Assembly (NCBI GenBank): GCA_016714785.1
Contig: JADKCC010000014.1
Coordinates: 1 to 31,995 of the forward strand
DNA from: Saprospiraceae bacterium
GTDB lineage: Bacteria; Bacteroidota; Bacteroidia; Chitinophagales; Saprospiraceae
Length of the DNA: 31,995 bases
Reading direction: 5' to 3'
Shown piece after piece: positions 12,013 through 20,689 of this stretch; the stretch's first letter is position 1, and each line of letters begins with the position of its first letter. The translations under genes were made by a program, and so were the position numbers. The notes under the pieces were generated by a model. It searched no databases, was not told where the DNA came from, and was given only the letters and a program-made list of their open reading frames with translations.

Positions 12013-12073
12013 CAAAAACCATTTCGAAATGTTTACATACATCTAATTGTAAAAAAGAAAAAATATTATTCAA

Positions 12074-13489
12074 ATGATAAAATATTTGAAAGTTGTTACA
12101 GATATTAGGTTTTGGATATTTGTATTCTTTATTATAAGATTAGAAACCATAAACCTTCCACCACTTGATGAACATGCTTGGAGGCAATCTATTACTTTGG
12201 GTGTGGCTAGAAATTATTCAGAAGTTGATGCTACTTTTTGGGAGCCAAAAACAGTGATTTGCGATAGTCGAGATGGCATTCTTGCTCAGGAGTTTCCAAT
12301 ACTTAATTATTTAATTTTTATTTTTTGGTCTATATTTGGCGAACAAAATTGGGTGTTTAGGTTAATTGTTTTAACAACATCAAGTATCGGATTGGTATAT
12401 TTTTTTCACCTATTAAAAAGATTATTTAATGCGGATATTGCTTTTGCATCCGTGATAGTATTTGCTGTTTCTGTATCATTCATTTACTCAAGGAAGGCAA
12501 TGCCAGATGTATTTTCAGTTTCATTGTGCATTATTGCAATTGAATATGCATACAGGTTTAAATATAACTCAAATTTTTTAAATGGTCTTTCTTTTTTTAT
12601 TTTATTAAGTTTGGGCTTATTAAGTAAAATGCCAGCTGCGATGTTGCTCCCATTTGGATGGTGGTTACTTGATTTTAGAAAGGAAGGTTTGAAAAACATA
12701 CTAAAATTATTGTTACTTGGATTTATTGCTTTGTTAATGATGTTCCTTTGGTATTGGGTTTGGGTGCCATGGGCAGAAAAAACATATCATTTTAGATTAT
12801 TTTATCCTACTTCACTTTTGGAAGGCTATCTTGAATTAAAGGAAAATTTACAGGACTTAGGTAAAAGGTTTTATCCTATCGCTTTGACGAGTACAATTTC
12901 TTTTTTATTTTGCCTATTAGGGGTTGTTTTGGCATTGATCAAAAAAGAACGGAAAATAATCATCTTATTTCTTTTGAGTTCGTTTATTTTGATTTTTTTC
13001 ATGTTAAAAACGGGGCGTGTATTTTCGGGGCACGATTATTACATTATTCCCTTTGTTCCTACTATGAGTGTAATGGCAGGATATGCTATTTCATTTTTGA
13101 GCCAATGGAAATACGTATTTTATGCAATTTTAATAGTTATTTCAGTAGAAGCAATAAAAGTTCACAAAAATGATTTTTTTGTAGCAGATTTTAATAGAAA
13201 ATATTTACGTTTAGAATCTATAACTGAGAAATATGTAAAAAAATCTGATAGAATTTTGGTAAATTCAGGTGAAGGGCAACCATGGATGATGTATCTAGCA
13301 AAACGAAGAGGGTGGTCAGTCAGTGATCGTATGAAAGATACTTCTTGGGTTAATGGAGAGTCTGCAGTTGGACTCAAATATTTATTGATTGATAAAAGTA
13401 AATGGAATGATACAATTCCATATCCAGTTTTATATGATGATATAGATTTTAGATTATACGAGGTTCAAAGTGAAAGAGTAAAGCAATAA
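12074..13489 (+). CDS. GT-C family glycosyltransferase (ArnT/PMT-like), intact
   Basis: An unbroken 471-residue integral membrane protein. After the first helix, LPPLDEHAWRQ carries the acidic DE pair and the HxWRQ pattern common to ArnT/PMT-family (GT39/GT83-like) transferases. These move a sugar from an undecaprenyl or dolichyl carrier to a lipid or protein on the outer face of the inner membrane. ILAQEFPILNYLI and SRKAMPDVFSVSLCI follow in the usual places, then a run of helices to about residue 360 and a soluble C-terminal region. It belongs with the neighbouring GT genes and hldD in a surface-glycan context. Donor and acceptor are not evident. It is one of few long genes here with no frame break. 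Confidence 0.82.
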   Translation: MIKYLKVVTDIRFWIFVFFIIRLETINLPPLDEHAWRQSITLGVARNYSEVDATFWEPKTVICDSRDGILAQEFPILNYLIFIFWSIFGEQNWVFRLIVLTTSSIGLVYFFHLLKRLFNADIAFASVIVFAVSVSFIYSRKAMPDVFSVSLCIIAIEYAYRFKYNSNFLNGLSFFILLSLGLLSKMPAAMLLPFGWWLLDFRKEGLKNILKLLLLGFIALLMMFLWYWVWVPWAEKTYHFRLFYPTSLLEGYLELKENLQDLGKRFYPIALTSTISFLFCLLGVVLALIKKERKIIILFLLSSFILIFFMLKTGRVFSGHDYYIIPFVPTMSVMAGYAISFLSQWKYVFYAILIVISVEAIKVHKNDFFVADFNRKYLRLESITEKYVKKSDRILVNSGEGQPWMMYLAKRRGWSVSDRMKDTSWVNGESAVGLKYLLIDKSKWNDTIPYPVLYDDIDFRLYEVQSERVKQ

Positions 13490-13621
13490 TTAAGTTTAAA
13501 TAAAATTAGTATTTTAATTTATCTCTCTTAGCAATTTATCATTTAATTGTCTTTTAGGAAAATTTATTGTAAAGTTAAAATTCAAATGTAATTATTATGA
13601 GAATTATTAACTACTTTTTCC

Positions 13622-13629
13622 TACTTTTG
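13622..13629 (+). promoter_or_regulatory. -7 box before the small membrane protein
   Basis: TACTTTTG matches TAnnTTTG and lies 25 nt before the ATG at 13655. It could serve both the small membrane gene and the GT2 gene that follows. Confidence 0.45.
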
Positions 13630-13654
13630 CACTTAAGTTCAAATTTTTATTAAA

Positions 13655-13781
13655 ATGTCAGCTCCAGTGATTTCAGGAAAAAGGAGCTATCTTCGGGAAG
13701 GTAGTTTTGACCATCATATTATTCATCATTATGTTAATATGGATTTATAACAAAAACGGTCATTTTGTACCTGTACAATAA
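13655..13781 (+). CDS. small single-helix membrane protein (one frameshift)
   Basis: From ATG 13655 the frame reads MSAPVISGKRS. After a one-base shift near 13690 it continues FGKVVLTIILFIIMLIWIY and then NKNGHFVPVQ-stop at 13781. That gives ~42 residues: a short basic N-terminus, one strong membrane helix and a short polar tail. No family recognised. A -7 box upstream and the GT2 start only 24 nt downstream suggest a real co-transcribed gene. Confidence 0.45.
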
Positions 13782-13804
13782 TACAATAGGTACTAACTCT
13801 TCCG

Positions 13805-14539
13805 ATGTATAAAATAAGAAAGTAGTAGTAGTACTGCAAGCTTACAATGCTGCTTTTACACTCCAAACGTTTGACGAAATCCCAATGGATCTCTCGTTGA
13901 CGAAGTCATACTATGTGATGACGCTTCCAAAGACAATACAGTAGCACTGGCTAAGGAAATCGGTATTAGGCATCATATCTCAAGAAAAGAACAAGGGTTA
14001 CGGCGGTAATCAAAAATCTTTGTACAATAAAGCATTAGAGTTGGGTGGTGATATAGTCATCATGTTGCACCCCTGACTATCAATATTCTCCATTCTTATA
14101 CCTTCTATGGTCAATATCATAGGGGATGATCTTTATCCTGTGGTATTGGGTTCTAGAATTTTAGGTAAAGGCGCAACTGAAAGGTGGTATGCCGATGTAT
14201 AAGTACATAGCAAATAGATTTCTGCCATGACCCAAAACCTTTTGATAAATTATAAGCTTTCAGAGTATCATACAGGCTATCGTGCGTTCAGTCGTCAAGT
14301 GTTGGAGTCTATAAAGTTTAACAATAATTCTGATGACTTTATTTTTGACAATGAGATGTTATCACAAATTATTTATAAAGGATTTGATATAGCTTAGGGT
14401 CACTTGTCCTACTAAATATTTTGAAGAAGCATCATCCATCAATTTCACAGAAGCACCAAATACGGATTGGGTGTTTTGAGGTGTTTCTGTCAATCATTTG
14501 AGATGTAAATTAGGTTTAGGTAGTTCTGGTTTATATTGA
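13805..14539 (+). pseudogene. GT2 family glycosyltransferase (multiply frameshifted)
   Basis: The translation from ATG 13805, read across frames, has KVVVVLQAYNAAFTL, DEVILCDDASKDNTVALA (nucleotide-binding Asp pair), NKGYGGNQKSLYNKAL, DIVIMLHPDYQYSP (metal-binding HPD), VLGSRILGKG, MPMYKYIANRF, then EYHTGYRAFSRQVLESI and DDFIFDNEMLSQIIYKGFDIA. This is a GT2 enzyme of the polyprenyl-phosphate glucose/mannose synthase-like group, without visible C-terminal helices, about 245 residues. At least six indels interrupt it (near 13830, 13885, 13985, 14085, 14200 and 14395). The gene is distinct in sequence from the GT2 at 7578. Confidence 0.78.
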
Positions 14540-14701
14540 TGGTATTGCATTTAAATTAAGTCCTATAAAAAATCATTGTTTAAACAGGCTCTAAATCTCT
14601 ACGGTAGCTAAAAGTTTAGATACTTTTTGTATATACTACAAACTATTGTTTAGCATCGAAGAAATTTTATATGTAGTTTAAAAGCTCTTTACAACTCATC
14701 A

Positions 14702-15088
14702 CTAGTAAATTTGAAAAGTAAAGTCGTCTTTGTCTTCAGATTACAATAAAATTACAACTGAAGCCAAAGCAGAATAGTATTGTATTCCATCTTCTACGTC
14801 GTGGATTGAAGCATTATTTAGTGCTTGCCTAACAGTTTTATCACCCAATGTGGTTACTTTGATGTGTTCAAGTATTAATTTGAGTTTCTTTTTTGCTAGT
14901 GAAGTGCCGCTTTTTTTCTCTGCAAAATAGAAAGCAATAGCCAAACAAACAGGTGATGTAAAAAGCCCATAATCACTCCTATTTCCCAAACTCAAGACCC
15001 TAGCCGTATCAGAAAATAACGGATATTCCTTGTTCATTACAGCTACCAACACGTTTACATCAATAAAAACACTTTTAATTATTTTGGA
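14702..15088 (-). CDS. PIN-domain ribonuclease (VapC-like), end frameshifted
   Basis: The frame reads KSVFIDVNVLVAVMN at its start (15080-15030), giving the first PIN acidic residue, then LSLGNRSDYGLFTSPVCLAIAFYFAEKK and ALNNASIHDVEDGIQYYSALAS with the second and third acidic positions. A shift near 14750 restores EDKDDFTFQIY-stop, the usual PIN end with its last acidic residue. PIN proteins of ~130 residues are single-strand RNA nucleases, mostly toxins of VapBC pairs. The usual RHH or AbrB antitoxin upstream is not seen: only ~80 nt separate this gene from the AlbA-type gene. The initiator is unclear; an in-frame TAA lies near 15089. Confidence 0.7.
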
Positions 15089-15169
15089 TTACTTAGACTT
15101 TTTTGAGTCAAAATACTCACTGCGAAGTTTTTTGGATGACTTAGGTTTTGTTTTGTATCACCCGATATT

Positions 15170-16278
15170 TCAAACTCTCCACATCACCACTTTGAATTGT
15201 TGTCCTTCACGATCATTGATAAAGTCAGTATTTGGATGAGCTTTTAAAATGCGCAAGATTCCTGAACCAAGCCCTCCGGTAGGGTAATATTCTAGAAGCG
15301 AATCTAAGCATTTGTGGATTTCGAGCATTTGTGCCACCTAGCTTTATTTTATCAACAGTCAAATGGTTGACTAAATGTCCAGGGCTTATTATTTCTAGCC
15401 TATTCTGGAAAATAAATACCCTTATTGGGCTTAAAATGCCATAGTCTCTGTGAACTAAAGCATTGATTACTGCTTCTTCAATAGCAATTTCAGAAATTTC
15501 TGGTATGCCTATGCTATTGAAAGATTGACCATTTTGCTTTCGCGGCAGGTTAGAAAGTATAAAGTCTTTAGTGTTTCTAAATTGAATGTCTAATGTACCT
15601 TCAAAATCTGAATTTGATATATACTCTGTGTCTGCAATATCATTTCCTACAAAATGTACAGCCTTCACGACAAAGAGTGGTCTGTACCTTTGTGGGCTTT
15701 TCCCAAAAAATAATAAGCCATTTAGGTTAAGCTTATTTTCGTCAGCGATCCCAAGGTTATTTACCAACTGAATAAAATCTATATTGTTGTTTTTTATAAA
15801 ATGGGTGACGGATTCTTCGTGCTCTTTTCTCAAAATACAAATACAATGCAGGCATATTTAAATCTTGTTCTATGTCTGTATTTTGAATAGGCAGTTCTTC
15901 TATAGAAATACCAGCTGAGTTTAAAACCATTCGTTGCAATTCCTGAGTGGACATTTGTCTTTTGTCTGCACCGGATTTGATGAGATATTCACCAGACTTT
16001 GTTCGGTAGGGTTTTTGGATACCTTGTCTTACAGAGATGATGACGATGAGTTTATTATCTATGATTTCGTTTTTTGTATGAACCAAAATCCTAGGAATAC
16101 AATTGTCTGCAGCATCGACTATTGCCTTGTTTAATGCTCTTAAATCGATCCGATTTTCTAATTGTATTTCTATTTTACCACCTTCATTATTGGAAAGAGA
16201 AACATATTCTTTTTCCAAATCTGAAATTTCGAAATCACTATCGAATACAAATTTACAATCTGTTACTTCAACTATCAT
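15170..16278 (-). CDS. ATP-binding protein, AlbA_2 plus HATPase_c_4 type (frameshifted)
   Basis: Related to the COG2865 group, often annotated as Schlafen AlbA_2 domain transcriptional regulators. The N-terminal domain has NNEGGKIEIQ, KLIVIISVRQG, KPYRTKSGEYLIKSGADKR and MSTQELQRM, the late AlbA_2 motifs. The middle carries LNLNGLLFFGKSPQRYRP. The C-terminal part has IEEAVINALVHRDYG (N-box of the HATPase_c_4 fold) and RLEIISPGHL (G-box). A shift near 15280 restores PTGGLGSGILRILKAHPNTD and the end at 15170. No winged helix follows. The AlbA_2 domain seems to lack ~20-30 residues after GGKI. The start at 16278 overlaps the upstream gene's stop by 4 nt, so they are co-translated. Breaks: ~15830 and ~15280. 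Confidence 0.75.
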
Positions 16279-16677
16279 CTTGATACTATTTCTTTATAAG
16301 CTTCTATGTAACTTAGCAACTTATCTACCGCATCTATTGAATCCGTCGGAACTTTTAAGATCGAAACCCAATCTTTTACTCTTTTGCCCTTTTCAAAGAT
16401 TTTGTCTAAGGATGATAGTGGTTTTTTTGATGTATTTCCATCAATGTTCATGATAGTTTCATTGATTTCTATTAAAGCAGCACTTATTGCCATGTTGAAC
16501 TCTGCATTTACTTTTGAATACTCTTGAAGTTCTGAGAGGATATTTACAATATCCATTAATCCATTAAATTCCTTTTGTTTTAGTGTCCAAGTAATCCTGA
16601 AATAGTTAACATCATCACCAGTCAAGTCACAATCTATTAGTTTTCTGAAGGTCAACTTTCTTACGTATTAACTCCAT
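16275..16677 (-). CDS. small helical protein of unknown function, coupled to Roco GTPase
   Basis: About 130 residues, no family recognised. From 16655 the frame is open: MTFRKLIDCDLTGDDVNYFR, then long predicted helices (LMDIVNILSELQEYSKVNAE, AAISAAL-like ALIEINETIMNI) and a C-terminal helix (DKLLSYIEAYKEIVSR). A better start may be ATG at 16675-16677 (MELIRKKVDL), joined by a small shift near 16645, because that leaves only 28 nt to the Roco stop. Its end overlaps the next gene's ATG by 4 nt. Position between a Roco GTPase and an AlbA/HATPase protein suggests an adaptor or partner; this is inference. Confidence 0.6.
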
Positions 16678-16705
16678 ATTATGAAAATAGGGTTTCGGAC
16701 TATCT

Positions 16706-18861
16706 TTACATACAACAAACACAAGGAATTTCTTCACTATATACCAAATTTTTAAACCATTGCCTTTTTATCTCTTTTAATACAGATTTAATTTCATTCA
16801 TAAAAGTGTACTTGTCAAAATTGCTTCCCGTCACTACTATTTTTAAATACTTATTGGCATCATTTTCTTTAAAATATTCATCTATTTTTGCTCTGGCTTG
16901 CCCCTTGCGTAGAATGACAGCATTTTTTGCAACTAAACTGTCTTCAACGTATTCGCTCATACGAACAATCAATCTGGAAACCAAGCCAGGTGGCACTGTT
17001 TCATATCTAAAAAGTACGATTAATCCGCCCTTTTCATCGAAATGGTGATCTGGTAATTTTTCGGGCATACAAAGTGGAATAATAAAAGTCTGATTATCTG
17101 ATGTGTAACATATATCCAGATTGTTTTTTAACATAAAATTTAGGATATGATTACTCTCTACTTTGGAATAAGAAATAGTTTTACTTTCTGAAGTAGATAA
17201 CATAAAATCATAAAACCAGTCTCTTGTAAAAATACCCTTTTGATGGAATTCATCCAATGTTTCTTCGGTAATGATGGCATAAATAGCTTGAGTAAGCCAT
17301 ATAGGATTCAAAACAATGATATTCTCTACCAAGTAGTCTTCACCAAAATGTATGACATCTCCGATAACCTTTAAATATTTAAGGGCTTTTTCTTGTTCTT
17401 CTTCAATTTTTAAATCTACATTTTTACATGCGGAGATATATTCTTCTTTTGTCAGGTAGGGTTTATTTTCACTTTCTTTGAGCCTTATTATCTCATCTCT
17501 TATGGGTTCACAAATTTTCTTTGGAAGTGTTTGACCTATATGTTCTAAATTGCTGATTCTATTTTTAATGTTTTCTAATAGTATATTTATGACTTCAATA
17601 TCACCACTAAAATCAATTGAATACGTCTCTACCGTAAACCCTTGTTTTTCATATCTCTCTTTGTTGAAATTGCTGGAAGGTGTTGATCTATTAATCTGAT
17701 TAAGAATGACCAAAACATTTGAATGTGTTTCCACCCAATAACTTTATCATTCCAAACCACTTGTCCATATTGCTATTATCGGCACGATCATCTGAAACTA
17801 AGACATAACAAGATACATCATCCATGAAAAACTGATGAAGGGGATATTGTCTTTCTTGACCACCAAAATCCCAAATATTAGCTGTGAAAGTCTTGGTTGG
17901 ATCTTTTGAAAACGGAAAATTCCAACCTTTTTGGATTTGTACTCCGATTGTTTCTTTTTCTTCGTCGCAAGGTACTTTATAATCTGGATCAAATATTTTT
18001 TTTCTAAGTGTAGTTTTTCCAGCTTTGGGCTCTCCTATTATCAAAAGCTTCCCTTCTAATATTTCAAATTCTCCGTATTTTTCTAAATCATTAAAATAAT
18101 CCAAAACCGCTTTATTCCCTTTCTCTATAATAATCGTGGGTTATAAGTGGATTGCCATAAATCTCAAACTGGTTATCTCCTACAAGTATTACTCCTAACT
18201 TTGAGTAATATTTAGAAGGTGAATTATCTATCTAATAAATTTAAAATCATTTTTAATTAAATCTTTTAAAGGCTTAGAGTTCTGAAATTTGTTGTTTATT
18301 AAATCTACAAAAATCAAGTTATGTTAAAGATTTAATGGTGAAAAGATCATAAATTTGATTATCATGTAAATATATACCAGACAAAGCTGATAGGCTACCT
18401 AATGGTTCAATGTTAATAATATTGTTATCATTTAATATTAGCTCATTCAGTGAAAATAATGTTCCTATAGCAGAAATATCAGTTATAAGATTTCTAAATA
18501 AATCCAAGTGAAATTAAGTCCTGACAAATTGTAAAGCCGAAAATTTTCAATCTTATTTTCCTAATTCCAAAAATCAAGAAAGCCGTTAAGCCTGATAAAG
18601 GAGATAAATTTGAGATTTGATTTTTAGTTAAATTAAGATGATAAAGTTTATTAAACTCATAAAAGGCGAAAGGTCTGAAATTTTATTTCCTATAAAAGAG
18701 TCCAATCTTTCAAAGTTCTTGAAATGGGAGAAATATCTTTAATTCTTTACCAATTATCTCAACTCCGTAACCTTTTCCCCATCCCATCGATAATGATCCA
18801 CATGATCTATCCCAAGCGCACGCTCCAGCTCCAATATTTCCTTCGGTTTATCTTCCATCAT
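16706..18861 (-). CDS. LRR-Roc-COR (Roco) family GTPase (frameshifted)
   Basis: A bacterial Roco protein of ~715 residues. The N-terminus (18861) reads MMEDKPKEILELERALG, then leucine-rich repeats (visible: ISNLSPLSGLTAFLDF, FSLNELILNDNNIINIEPLG, LSGIYLHDNQIYDL) to about 18300. The Roc GTPase begins near 18104: P-loop GEPKAGKTTL, G3 DFGGQE with the Gln variant typical of Roco, and G4 NQIN. A shift near 17715 leads into COR: YLVENIIVLNPIWLTQAIYAI, IPLCMPEKLP, GLIVLFRYETVPPGLVSRLI and CVCC near the end. Roco proteins are dimeric GTP switches; in bacteria their outputs are mostly unknown, and related GTPases occur in conflict systems. The LRR half is heavily frameshifted (18110-18800). The next gene starts 28 nt downstream. 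Confidence 0.85.
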
Positions 18862-18967
18862 TTATGATATTTTGATATTCAATATGGTGTAAAATTACAA
18901 TATTTTCTAAGATAAGCTATCATTTATTGCATCAGAGTTTATGGTTTTAAGTTAGGTTATGGGATAT

Positions 18968-18998
18968 TTCTTCCAAATGAATTTGGAAGACCATTATA
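18968..18998. repeat. 31-bp palindromic direct repeat, copy 1
   Basis: The core CTTCCAAATGAATTTGGAAG (18970-18989) is a 9-bp inverted repeat around GA. Two bases before it and nine after it are shared with copy 2 at 20656-20686 (30 of 31 positions, same orientation). Here the repeat contains the TAA stop codon of the ATPase gene (18994-18996). Confidence 0.85.
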
Positions 18999-20412
18999 GC
19001 AAATCACTGAAAGATAGACTTTTGTCCACTACCTCAAGACTCCATGAGTTTTCTATTGTGCCGAAATTTGTAATTAGTGTGGTGAAAACTTGTTTTCTAG
19101 TCCCTGTATGCGTGATGAATTTCTGTTTTCTATTTCGAAGTGCTTCTGCATATTTTTTATCTATTTCGAATGAGGCGTTGTAATATTTTAGTTCGCATAT
19201 ATTGATGGTGGCGTCTTTGCGATCTATGATGAGATTAATTTGAAATCCTTCTTTTTCTTTGGTTCCCATCACATTCAGGACAGATGTTTCAGTAAAGACG
19301 GAAGCGATTCCTAATGCAGACTTTATAGTGCCTATATGATTGTAGATTAGGTTTTCGAATGCATATCCCGTCCAGATTTTATATGACTGTGATGCACTTA
19401 TTTGTAGCCATATACCAGGGATGTATTTTTTATTTGGTTTTATAAATCGATGGTAGAAGATGGAATATTCATCATTGAGACGGTAAATGGATCCTTTCTT
19501 TTTATTGCCAAACGTGACTTCTTCTGTTACAAAACCCGATAACAATAAGTCTTCCATAGCTCTTTGATATGGACCGCCTGCCAGTACTTTACTTTTATTT
19601 ATTATTTCTTGTCGGGTCAATCCTGTTCTGGACGTTGCCAGCGTTGTGACTATCATTTCGTGATCTTGTGGATTGTCATACAGCGCTTTGTAAAGATTGT
19701 CATATTCTGATTTGAGTATTCCATCATCCATAAAACACATGCGTTCTACGGCCACAGCGATACTTTCTCCACGGCGTATATCGTTGAGATAATAGGGGAT
19801 TCCGCCCATGATCATATATGTTTCTATCACTTGTTGGTTGGTCATGTGTATTCCATTATGATGCAGGAATGCTTTGGTCTCTTGTATGGTAAACGGTTTT
19901 AATCTTATAATATCTGTCAGTCTATTGTGCAATCCTCCTTTGTCTCGTATTATCTTTTTTGTGATCCATGATGTCGATGACCCACAAACAACCAGTATAT
20001 AGTTACTTTCTTTTGATAAAAAATCATTCCATAGGTGTGCTAATAATTGAAGGAAACTCGATTTTATGGTATTTACCCAAGGTAACTCATCAATAAATAT
20101 GACATGCTTCTTTTTTTTGCTTAACGTCAAAAGATAATTTTTCAGCAGTATGAAGGCTTCTTGCCAATTTTTTGGAGTGGTGATCAACGTGGATTTACTA
20201 TAGAACATTAACTTTTGGGCAAAATTTACCAACTGTTCATTCAAGTTGCCATTCTGGATTCCGGTCAGTCTAAAACATAAATGTGATTCATAGACTGTGT
20301 CGATCATAAAAGTTTTCCCTACTCTTCTTCTTCCTGTGATTGCAATAAATTCAGATTTATTGGATTTTAAGTGTTCGTTAAGTCTAAGGACTATGCTTTC
20401 TCTAGCGATCAT
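18994..20412 (-). CDS. ATP-binding protein, ATPase_2 domain plus DUF234-type nuclease domain, intact
   Basis: An unbroken 472-residue protein. The N-terminal AAA-like ATPase has Walker A GRRRVGKTF (residues ~27-35), Walker B HVIFIDELPW (~103-112) and a sensor segment VVCGSSTSW. A lid and winged-helix region follows (MIMGGIPYYL, TLATSRTGLTRQEI, GSIYRLNDEYSIFYHRFI). The C-terminal DUF234-like part has NLIIDRKDATINICELKYY, matching the D-(x)n-ExK core of the PD-(D/E)XK nuclease fold. The family is abundant in archaea and Bacteroidota, often in many copies per genome; its role is not settled. It is bracketed by the 31-bp repeats and preceded by a cluster of palindromes, which suggests a self-contained, possibly mobile unit. 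Confidence 0.88.
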   Translation of the reverse strand: MIARESIVLRLNEHLKSNKSEFIAITGRRRVGKTFMIDTVYESHLCFRLTGIQNGNLNEQLVNFAQKLMFYSKSTLITTPKNWQEAFILLKNYLLTLSKKKKHVIFIDELPWVNTIKSSFLQLLAHLWNDFLSKESNYILVVCGSSTSWITKKIIRDKGGLHNRLTDIIRLKPFTIQETKAFLHHNGIHMTNQQVIETYMIMGGIPYYLNDIRRGESIAVAVERMCFMDDGILKSEYDNLYKALYDNPQDHEMIVTTLATSRTGLTRQEIINKSKVLAGGPYQRAMEDLLLSGFVTEEVTFGNKKKGSIYRLNDEYSIFYHRFIKPNKKYIPGIWLQISASQSYKIWTGYAFENLIYNHIGTIKSALGIASVFTETSVLNVMGTKEKEGFQINLIIDRKDATINICELKYYNASFEIDKKYAEALRNRKQKFITHTGTRKQVFTTLITNFGTIENSWSLEVVDKSLSFSDLL

Positions 20413-20442
20413 GTCATCATATTTTTGCTATAAAATAGTTTG

Positions 20443-20450
20443 CAAATATA
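20443..20450 (-). promoter_or_regulatory. -7 box for the ATPase gene
   Basis: On the minus strand TATATTTG matches TAnnTTTG and lies 30 nt upstream of the ATPase start. It is adjacent to the palindrome cluster at 20462-20585. Confidence 0.45.
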
Positions 20451-20461
20451 TGGTTATATTT

Positions 20462-20585
20462 GTATTTATCGTATAAATACTGCACATAAATACAAGTATA
20501 ATTTTCTATACTTGTATTTATGTTGTTAAAATAGCATGATTAGTACAAATATAAAATTTTAAACTTGTACTAATCGTGTAAATGT
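20462..20585. repeat. cluster of three perfect palindromes upstream of the ATPase gene
   Basis: Three inverted repeats follow one another: GTATTTAT-cgt-ATAAATAC (20462-20480); CATAAATACAAGTATA (20485-20500) with its exact complement at 20507-20522, a 16-bp stem with a 6-nt loop; and GATTAGTACAA (20538-20548) with TTGTACTAATC (20575-20585). The first and last share a degenerate TTGTAnnnATCGTnTAAAT motif at about 20460 and 20575. They fill the non-coding gap between the ATPase start and the second 31-bp repeat. Operators for autoregulation or ends of a mobile unit are both possible. Confidence 0.75.
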
Positions 20586-20655
20586 ATGGATAAATACCAG
20601 TATGTGGCTAGTCAATTGATAACTTAGTTTACCAAGAATATTCAACTTGGCGAAA

Positions 20656-20686
20656 TTCTTCCAAATGAATTTGGAAGTCCATTATA
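20656..20686. repeat. 31-bp palindromic direct repeat, copy 2
   Basis: Same sequence and orientation as the copy at 18968-18998, differing at one position (T at 20678, A at 18990). It ends 3 nt before the stop codon of the oxidoreductase gene at 20690. Both copies therefore sit at the 3' end of a minus-strand gene and would form a hairpin at the stop codon, though no U-tract follows. Confidence 0.85.
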
Positions 20687-20689
20687 CAC

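Noticed and set aside
17700..17734. Programmed frameshift between the Roc and COR halves
   Set aside because: No slippery heptamer or pseudoknot is evident and similar breaks occur throughout the window; a plain indel is simpler.
20462..20585. CRISPR array
   Set aside because: The repeats are palindromes of different sequence and length with no regular spacers, and no cas genes are present.
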